Positions 7,016-11,737 of a DNA stretch of 11,737 nt are shown one piece after another. Within the stretch, counting starts at the first letter, position 1; each line of letters begins with the position of its first letter. Location of the stretch: the NCBI GenBank assembly GCA_041675805.1, contig JBAYTD010000096.1, forward strand, positions 1 to 11,737. Reading direction: 5' to 3'. Source of the stretch: JANNWF01 sp041675805 (GTDB lineage Bacteria > Pseudomonadota > Gammaproteobacteria > Xanthomonadales > Xanthomonadaceae). The notes beneath the pieces were generated by a model. The model saw nothing but the letters and a program-made list of their open reading frames with translations. It did not search any database and had not been told where the DNA came from. The translations under genes and the position numbers were made by a program.

Positions 7016-7936
7016 ATGTCCTCCAACAGCGTTCGCATCGTCGAAGTCGGTCCGCGCGACGGACTGCAGAACGAAGCCGCCATCATCCCCGCCGCGACCA
7101 AGGTCGCCCTGATCGACCGCCTCTCCGCCTGCGGCTTCGCGGTGGTCGAGGCGACCAGCTTCGTCAGCCCGAAATGGATTCCGCAACTGGCCGATGCCGA
7201 GGCCGTGCTGGCCGGCATCCGGCGCCGCGACGGCGTGCTGTATCCGGCGCTGGTGCCAAACGAGAAGGGCCTGGATCGGGCGCTGGCCTGCGGCGTGCGC
7301 GAAATCGCCGTGTTCACCGCCGCCTCCGATGCCTTCAACCTGCGCAACATCCATTGCGACGTGGCCGAGTCGCTGCGCCGGCTGGCCCCGGTGGTCGAGC
7401 GCGGCAAGGCGCTGGGGCTGTGGGTGCGCGGCTATGTTTCCACCGTGCTCGGCTGCCCGTACCAGGGCGCGGTGCCGGTGGCCGAGGTGGTGCGCGTCGC
7501 CACCGCGTTGCAGGCGATGGGCTGCGACGAGATTTCACTCGGCGATACCATCGGCGTCGGCACCCCGGCCAAGGCCCGCGCCATGCTGCTGGCCTGTGCC
7601 GGGGAAATCCCGATGGCGCGGCTGGCGGTGCATTTCCACGACACCTACGGCCAAGCGCTGGCCAACGTGCTGGCCTGCATCGAGGCCGGCGTGCGGGTGG
7701 TCGACAGCGCCGTCGCCGGCCTCGGCGGCTGCCCCTACGCCCAGGGTGCCAGCGGCAACCTGGCCAGCGAGGATCTGCTCTACATGCTCGACGGCCTCGG
7801 CCTGCATACCGGCGTCGACCTGGATGCGGTCTGCGCCACCGCGCTGTGGATCAATGCCGAACTCGGCCGCGAGCCGGCCAGCAAGCTGGCGCGGGTACGC
7901 ATGGCGGCCGCCGACCGCGCCCGCCGCGCCGGCTAA
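7016..7936 (+). CDS. liuE: Hydroxymethylglutaryl-CoA lyase
   Basis: This 306-residue TIM-barrel lyase splits 3-hydroxy-3-methylglutaryl-CoA into acetyl-CoA and acetoacetate, the last step of leucine breakdown. Motifs are VGPRDGLQNE (11-20) with catalytic Arg14 and metal-binding Asp15, VEATSFVSPKWIPQLAD (44-60), VRGYVSTVLGCPYQG (137-151), and HFHDTYGQALAN (206-217) with metal ligands His206 and His208. The signature GLGGCPYAQGASGN (235-248) carries the catalytic Cys239 and Asn248. Length matches bacterial enzymes, with no targeting peptide. It is the first gene of the liuE-liuC-liuD run and is divergent from the acyl-CoA ligase across a 170-bp gap. The gap to liuC is 88 bp. No strong Shine-Dalgarno or consensus promoter was found upstream; the start is supported by the family N-terminus. 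Confidence 0.95.
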   Translation: MSSNSVRIVEVGPRDGLQNEAAIIPAATKVALIDRLSACGFAVVEATSFVSPKWIPQLADAEAVLAGIRRRDGVLYPALVPNEKGLDRALACGVREIAVFTAASDAFNLRNIHCDVAESLRRLAPVVERGKALGLWVRGYVSTVLGCPYQGAVPVAEVVRVATALQAMGCDEISLGDTIGVGTPAKARAMLLACAGEIPMARLAVHFHDTYGQALANVLACIEAGVRVVDSAVAGLGGCPYAQGASGNLASEDLLYMLDGLGLHTGVDLDAVCATALWINAELGREPASKLARVRMAAADRARRAG

Positions 7937-8014
7937 ACTGGTCGCCGGAACGACCATCGGCTCGCCGCGCGATCCCCTGATCCGCCCCCGCGCGCCCTCC
8001 CCTTCCCTCCATGC

Positions 8015-8018
8015 AGGA
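8015..8018 (+). promoter_or_regulatory. Ribosome binding site supporting the GTG start of liuC
   Basis: AGGA lies 6 nt before GTG 8025-8027. The nearby ATG at 8011 is in another frame. The upstream in-frame sequence overlaps liuE and is not related to hydratases. Confidence 0.55.
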
Positions 8019-8024
8019 TTCACC

Positions 8025-8813
8025 GTGTCGGCCATCCGCCAAACCTTGCATCAAGACGTCGCCACCCTCGCCCTGGATCGCCCGGCGCTGCACAACGCCT
8101 TCGACGACGCCCTGATCGCCGAGCTGACCGACGCCCTGCGCGAGCTCGAAGCGCGCGAGGACATTCGCGCCGTGGTGCTGACCGGCACCGGCAAGAGCTT
8201 TTCCGCCGGTGCCGATCTCGGCTGGATGCGCCGCATGGCCAAGGCCGGCGAGAAGGAGAACCGCCGCGACGCGCGCCAGCTTGCCAAATTGATGCGCACG
8301 CTCAACCGGCTGGACAAGCCGACCATCGCCCGCGTCAACGGCGCGGCCTTCGGCGGCGGAGTCGGCCTGATCGCCTGCTGCGACATCGCCATCGGTACCG
8401 ACACCGCCCGCTTCGCCCTCAGCGAAGTACGGCTGGGCCTGGCACCGGCGGTCATCTCGCCCTACGTGGTCGACGCCATCGGCGTGCGCCAGGCGCGCCG
8501 GCTGTTCCTGACCGGGGAAATCTTCGACGCCGCCCACGCCGAGCGCATCGGCCTGTTGCACCAATGCGTGCCGGCGGCGGAACTGGACGCCGCCGTCGAC
8601 GCCATGCTCGGCCACCTGCGCGCCGCCGGCCCGCAGGCGGTGCTCGCCGGCAAGCATCTGCTGGCCCGCATCGCCCATCCCGACGCCAAGGAGCGCCGCG
8701 CGCTGGACGAGGAGAACGCCGACCTGATCGCCCGCCTGCGCGTGTCGGAAGAAGGCCAGGAAGGACTGTCGGCCTTCTTCGACAAGCGCCGCCCGCACTG
8801 GAACCGCGAGTAA
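8025..8813 (+). CDS. liuC: Methylglutaconyl-CoA hydratase (crotonase superfamily)
   Basis: This 262-residue enoyl-CoA hydratase-family protein adds water to 3-methylglutaconyl-CoA to give HMG-CoA, the substrate of the neighbouring liuE. Crotonase features are LDRPALHNAFDDALIAEL (17-34), the oxyanion-hole segment SFSAGADLGWMRRM (58-71), RVNGAAFGGGVGLIACCDIA (103-122), ALSEVRLGLAPAVISPYVV (131-149), and a C-terminal helix ending FFDKRRPHWN. By eye, Glu134 matches the second catalytic glutamate of rat crotonase (Glu164). The first (Glu144, in GGGCEL or GGGLEL of typical hydratases) is Gly114 here. This GGGVGL pattern is recalled from bacterial LiuC-type proteins. The start is GTG 8025 with AGGA 6 nt upstream, giving the normal length; the frame stays open far upstream but only as a shadow of liuE. 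It ends 4 bp before liuD. Confidence 0.9.
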   Translation: MSAIRQTLHQDVATLALDRPALHNAFDDALIAELTDALRELEAREDIRAVVLTGTGKSFSAGADLGWMRRMAKAGEKENRRDARQLAKLMRTLNRLDKPTIARVNGAAFGGGVGLIACCDIAIGTDTARFALSEVRLGLAPAVISPYVVDAIGVRQARRLFLTGEIFDAAHAERIGLLHQCVPAAELDAAVDAMLGHLRAAGPQAVLAGKHLLARIAHPDAKERRALDEENADLIARLRVSEEGQEGLSAFFDKRRPHWNRE

Positions 8814-8817
8814 GCCC

Positions 8818-10812
8818 ATGATCCGACGCCTGTTGATCGCCAATCGCGGCGAGATCGCCTGCCGCATCCAGCGCACCTGCCGCCGCCTCGGCATCGAAAC
8901 CGTGGCGGTGCATTCCGATGCCGATGCCAACGCCCGCCATGTCCGCCTGGCCGACCGCGCCGAGCACATCGGCGGCTCGGCACCGGCCGAGTCCTACCTG
9001 CGCATCGACGCCGTGCTCGATGCCGCCCGGCGCAGCGGTGCCGATGCCATCCATCCCGGCTACGGCTTCCTGTCCGAAAACGCCGACTTCGCCGATGCGG
9101 TGGAAGCCGCCGGCCTGGTCTTCGTCGGCCCGCGCGCCGCCTCGATGCGCAAGCTTGGCTCCAAGGCCGGCGCCAAGACGTTGATGGCCGCTCACGGCGT
9201 GCCGGTGGTGCCCGGCTACAGCGGCGAGGATCAGACGGCGGAAACACTGGTCGCCGAAGCCGCCCGGGTCGGTTTTCCGCTGATGATCAAGGCCGCCCAC
9301 GGCGGCGGCGGCAAGGGCATGCGCATCGTCCGCCAGCCCGCCGACTTCCTCGCCGCGCTGCAAAGCTGCCAGCGCGAAGCCGCCAACGCCTTCGGCCGCG
9401 ACCGCGTGCTGCTGGAGCGCTACATCGAAACCCCGCGCCACATCGAGTTCCAGATTTTCGGCGACCGCCACGGCAACCTGATCCATCTCGGCGAGCGCGA
9501 ATGTTCGGCCCAGCGCCGCTACCAGAAGGTGCTGGAGGAAGCGCCCTCGCCGACGCTGACGCCGGCCCTGCGCGAGGCAATGGGCGCGGCCGCCGTCGCC
9601 GCCGGCCGCGCGGTGGATTACGTCAACGCCGGCACGGTGGAGTTCATCCTCGGCCCCGACGGCGGTTTCCACTTCATGGAGATCAATGCGCGCCTGCAAG
9701 TGGAGCATCCGGTCACCGAGGCGGTCAGCGGGTTTGATCTGGTCGAATGGCAACTGCGCATCGCCAGCGGCGAGCGCTTGCCGGCCAGCAGTGCGCCGGC
9801 GCAGGGCCACGCCATCGAACTGCGCCTGTACGCCGAGGACGCCCAGCGCGGCTTCCTGCCCGGCAGCGGACGGCTGCAACGGCTGCTGCTGCCTGCGGCG
9901 CAGGACGGCGTGCGGGTCGATGCCGGCGTCGACGAAGGCGATCTGGTCAGCGTGTTCTACGACCCGATGATCGCCAAGCTGATCGTCCATGGGGCCGACC
10001 GCGAGCAGGCGCTGGCCCGGCTGGGCACGGCGCTGGCGGCCTGCGAGGTGGTCGGCCCGGCCAGCAACATCGCCTTTCTGGAGCAGTTGATCGCCCACCC
10101 GGCGGTGCGCGAGGGACGCATCGACACCGGCTATCTGGATCGTCACCTGGACCAGTTCATCGCCTTGCCGGAAGCCCCGCCGAGCGCCGCACTGGCCGCT
10201 GCGGCGGCCCTCGTGCTGGCCGCACAGGCCGAGGCCAGCGCCGCGTCGGCGCACGCCAGCGCCGATCCGCATTCGCCGTGGGCGCTGGCCGACGGCTGGC
10301 ATCCGGGGCAGTTGCCGTGGCGTCTGCTGGCCCTGCACTGGGAAGGCCGGCGGCTGGAACTGGCCTGGCGCGGCAACGCCCGCGCCTTCCAGTTGCGCCA
10401 TGACGAAACCACCCTCGACGTGCAATGCCTCGCCGCCGACGACAGCCATCTCACCCTGCGCCTGGACGGCGCGACGCTGCGCCTGCCGGCGCGCCGTGTC
10501 GGCACGATGCTGGTGGTCCACGCCGACGGCCATCGCCAGCGCTTCCACCCCGCACCCGCGTTCGAGTCCAGCGGCAGCGCCGCGCAGGCCGGCAACCGCC
10601 TGCTGGCACCGATGCCGGGACGGATCGTCGCGCTCAACGCGCAGGCCGGCGACCTGCTGGTCGCCGATCAGCCGGTGCTGGTGATGGAGGCGATGAAGAT
10701 GGAACTGAGCCTGCGCGCGCCGCAGCCGGTGCGACTGGCGGAATTGCGCGTCGCCGTCGGCGACTTCGTCGACTCCGACGCCGTGCTCGCCGTATTCGCC
10801 CCGGCGGACTGA
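8818..10812 (+). CDS. liuD: Biotin-carrying subunit of methylcrotonyl-CoA (acyl-CoA) carboxylase
   Basis: This 664-residue alpha subunit combines biotin carboxylase and biotin carrier. It carboxylates biotin with ATP and bicarbonate. A separate beta subunit (LiuB) then moves the carboxyl group to 3-methylcrotonyl-CoA. The carboxylase part spans about 1-447, with LLIANRGEIACRI (5-17), IHPGYGFLSEN (78-88), the ATP-grasp glycine loop HGGGGKGM (161-168), and MEINARLQVEHPVTE (287-301) with Arg292 and Glu296. An Ala-rich linker (about 455-483) and the BT-like middle domain follow. The biotinyl domain is at about 592-662, with EAMKM (624-628) and biotinylated Lys627. Length fits methylcrotonyl- or geranyl-CoA carboxylase alpha; context favours methylcrotonyl. 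It starts 4 bp after liuC with little Shine-Dalgarno, which suggests translational coupling. No carboxyltransferase gene is next to it, which is unusual; propionyl-CoA or geranyl-CoA specificity cannot be excluded from sequence. Confidence 0.92.
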   Translation: MIRRLLIANRGEIACRIQRTCRRLGIETVAVHSDADANARHVRLADRAEHIGGSAPAESYLRIDAVLDAARRSGADAIHPGYGFLSENADFADAVEAAGLVFVGPRAASMRKLGSKAGAKTLMAAHGVPVVPGYSGEDQTAETLVAEAARVGFPLMIKAAHGGGGKGMRIVRQPADFLAALQSCQREAANAFGRDRVLLERYIETPRHIEFQIFGDRHGNLIHLGERECSAQRRYQKVLEEAPSPTLTPALREAMGAAAVAAGRAVDYVNAGTVEFILGPDGGFHFMEINARLQVEHPVTEAVSGFDLVEWQLRIASGERLPASSAPAQGHAIELRLYAEDAQRGFLPGSGRLQRLLLPAAQDGVRVDAGVDEGDLVSVFYDPMIAKLIVHGADREQALARLGTALAACEVVGPASNIAFLEQLIAHPAVREGRIDTGYLDRHLDQFIALPEAPPSAALAAAAALVLAAQAEASAASAHASADPHSPWALADGWHPGQLPWRLLALHWEGRRLELAWRGNARAFQLRHDETTLDVQCLAADDSHLTLRLDGATLRLPARRVGTMLVVHADGHRQRFHPAPAFESSGSAAQAGNRLLAPMPGRIVALNAQAGDLLVADQPVLVMEAMKMELSLRAPQPVRLAELRVAVGDFVDSDAVLAVFAPAD

Positions 10813-10908
10813 ACCAGGCGGCGCGGCCGCGGCTTCGACCAAGGCTTGTCGCCCGGCCATCGCCGCCGCCGCGCTGCACGACATCCGGCGCTGGTGCAGA
10901 ATGCCGCC

Positions 10909-11737
10909 ATGGCCTTTCCGTCGCCCGATGTCGCCCAACCGCCCGTCGCGACCCGCCCGGACGATCCCGCCGATCTGCACCGGCTGCGTGCCGAGGCCGA
11001 GCGCCTCTGCGCCCAGGGCCGACCGCAGCAGGCACTGACGCTGACGCTGGAAGCGCTGGCCGCGACGCTGCGCCAACTGGGCGACGCGCGGCAGTACTGG
11101 GAACACCTGATCAACGCCATCCCCGACGCCGTCACCGTGTTTGCCGCCGATGGCCGCATCGTCGAGGCCAACCGCGCCGCCAGCCGCGAATTCGGCTGCG
11201 CCCGCGAGGCCCTGCTCGGCCTGAGCGTCTACGACCTCAACCCCGAGCTGCCGGCCAACCGCATCCGCCAGGTGATCGTCGAGCACGGCGACGGCGAGTC
11301 CTTCGTCCACCTCACCCGCAACCGGCGCAGCGACGGCAGCGAGTTTCCGGTCGAGGTGCATTCCTGCGTGGTCACCCGCGAAGGGCAATCGCAAGTGCTG
11401 GCGGTGGCCCGCGACATCAGCCATCGGCTGGAAAGCGAGCGCGAGCTACGCGCCTCGGCCAACAGTTACCGGCAACTGCTGCTGGCGATGGACAAGGGCG
11501 TATTGATCCACGACGCCCAGGGCCGGCTGGTGTCCTACAACCCCAGCGCCTGCCGCATCTCGCGCATGAGCGGCGACGAACTGGTCGAAACGCTGGCCCA
11601 CGACGACCGCTGGACCCTAATCGACGCCCACGGTAACCCGATCACCGAGCAGGACACCCCGCACCGCCGCGCCCTGCGCGAGCGCCGCACCATCGCCAGC
11701 AGCACGGTCGGCGTCTATCTCAAGGAACAGGCCCGCC
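10909..11737 (+). CDS. PAS-domain sensor protein, N-terminal part (3' truncated)
   Basis: The frame is open from ATG 10909 to the window end, giving 276 residues without a stop. Residues about 20-60 are predicted helical (LHRLRAEAERLCAQGRPQQAL and following). A first PAS domain lies at about 62-172: YWEHLINAIPDAVTVFAADG, IVEANRAASREFG, then RNRRSDGSEFPVEVHS and VLAVARDISHRLESERELR, the typical S-box ending. A second PAS begins near 185 (SYRQLLLAMDKGVLIHDAQG, LVSYNPSACRI). It continues with TLIDAHGNPITEQDTPHRRALRERR, a common PAS variant. No membrane segment is seen, so it is probably a cytoplasmic sensor. The output domain (diguanylate cyclase, phosphodiesterase or histidine kinase) lies beyond the window and is not known. 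It begins 96 bp after liuD on the same strand. No Shine-Dalgarno is evident. Confidence 0.82.
   Translation, partial: MAFPSPDVAQPPVATRPDDPADLHRLRAEAERLCAQGRPQQALTLTLEALAATLRQLGDARQYWEHLINAIPDAVTVFAADGRIVEANRAASREFGCAREALLGLSVYDLNPELPANRIRQVIVEHGDGESFVHLTRNRRSDGSEFPVEVHSCVVTREGQSQVLAVARDISHRLESERELRASANSYRQLLLAMDKGVLIHDAQGRLVSYNPSACRISRMSGDELVETLAHDDRWTLIDAHGNPITEQDTPHRRALRERRTIASSTVGVYLKEQAR

Noticed and set aside
5217..7112. A 631-codon plus-strand frame opposite the acyl-CoA ligase
   Set aside because: The opposite strand encodes a full ANL-family enzyme with all motifs. This frame has a low-complexity composition and ends inside liuE in the wrong frame.
7194..8024. A long N-terminal extension or fusion on the liuC hydratase
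   Set aside because: The frame is open but overlaps liuE in another frame. Composition is Pro, Ser, Arg, Trp and Ala rich, and the hydratase fold begins just after GTG 8025 with its own AGGA site.
10813..10908. Terminator after liuD
   Set aside because: GC-rich short palindromes occur (for example GCGGCCGC), but there is no stable stem with a T tract.
8452..11424. A 990-codon open frame on the minus strand opposite liuC, liuD and the PAS gene, the longest open frame in the window
   Set aside because: It runs antisense across three recognisable genes and their gaps, is rich in Gln, Arg, His, Ala and Gly with no domain, and is what high third-position GC produces opposite real genes.

Overview
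The window is GC-rich (roughly 70% by eye, not computed). It looks like a gammaproteobacterial chromosome of the Xanthomonadaceae/Lysobacterales type. Pointers are a five-step histidine pathway using HutF, a bacterial leucine/isovalerate (liu) cluster, a BlaI plus M56-peptidase/TonB pair, and a short GATTSGK tandem repeat of the kind common between genes in that group. The taxonomic placement is inference. No tRNA, rRNA, CRISPR array, insertion sequence or phage gene was seen.

Layout. (1) 1-730 (+): C-terminal half of a metallo-beta-lactamase/beta-CASP RNA-processing exonuclease, cut by the window edge. A 14-bp-stem hairpin fills the gap to the next, convergent gene. (2) 776-2432 (-): a two-gene regulatory unit, a BlaI-type repressor and an overlapping M56 (BlaR1-like) membrane peptidase. 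The peptidase carries a TonB C-terminal domain in place of a penicillin-sensing domain. Upstream lies a near-consensus sigma70 promoter with two BlaI-type dyads, one over the -10 and one just past the predicted start. (3) 2512-5180: divergent hutF (-) and hutI (+), two steps of histidine breakdown, separated by a gap holding a 7-bp tandem repeat. (4) 5196-6845 (-): an AMP-forming fatty acyl-CoA ligase. (5) 7016-10812 (+): HMG-CoA lyase (liuE), methylglutaconyl-CoA hydratase (liuC) and a biotin-carrying acyl-CoA carboxylase subunit (liuD). (6) 10909 to the end (+): the N-terminal part of a PAS-domain sensor that continues beyond the window.

How the genes work together. hutI makes N-formimidoyl-glutamate and hutF deiminates it, so the two are consecutive steps. 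The liu genes cover the lower leucine route: carboxylation of methylcrotonyl-CoA, hydration of methylglutaconyl-CoA, and cleavage of HMG-CoA to acetyl-CoA and acetoacetate. The partner carboxyltransferase (liuB) and isovaleryl-CoA dehydrogenase (liuA) are not in the window. The divergent acyl-CoA ligase may feed acids into CoA metabolism. The BlaI/M56-TonB pair is the most interesting part: its signal and its targets are unknown, and no beta-lactamase is nearby. The rest is ordinary catabolic core; I see no clearly new multi-gene system.
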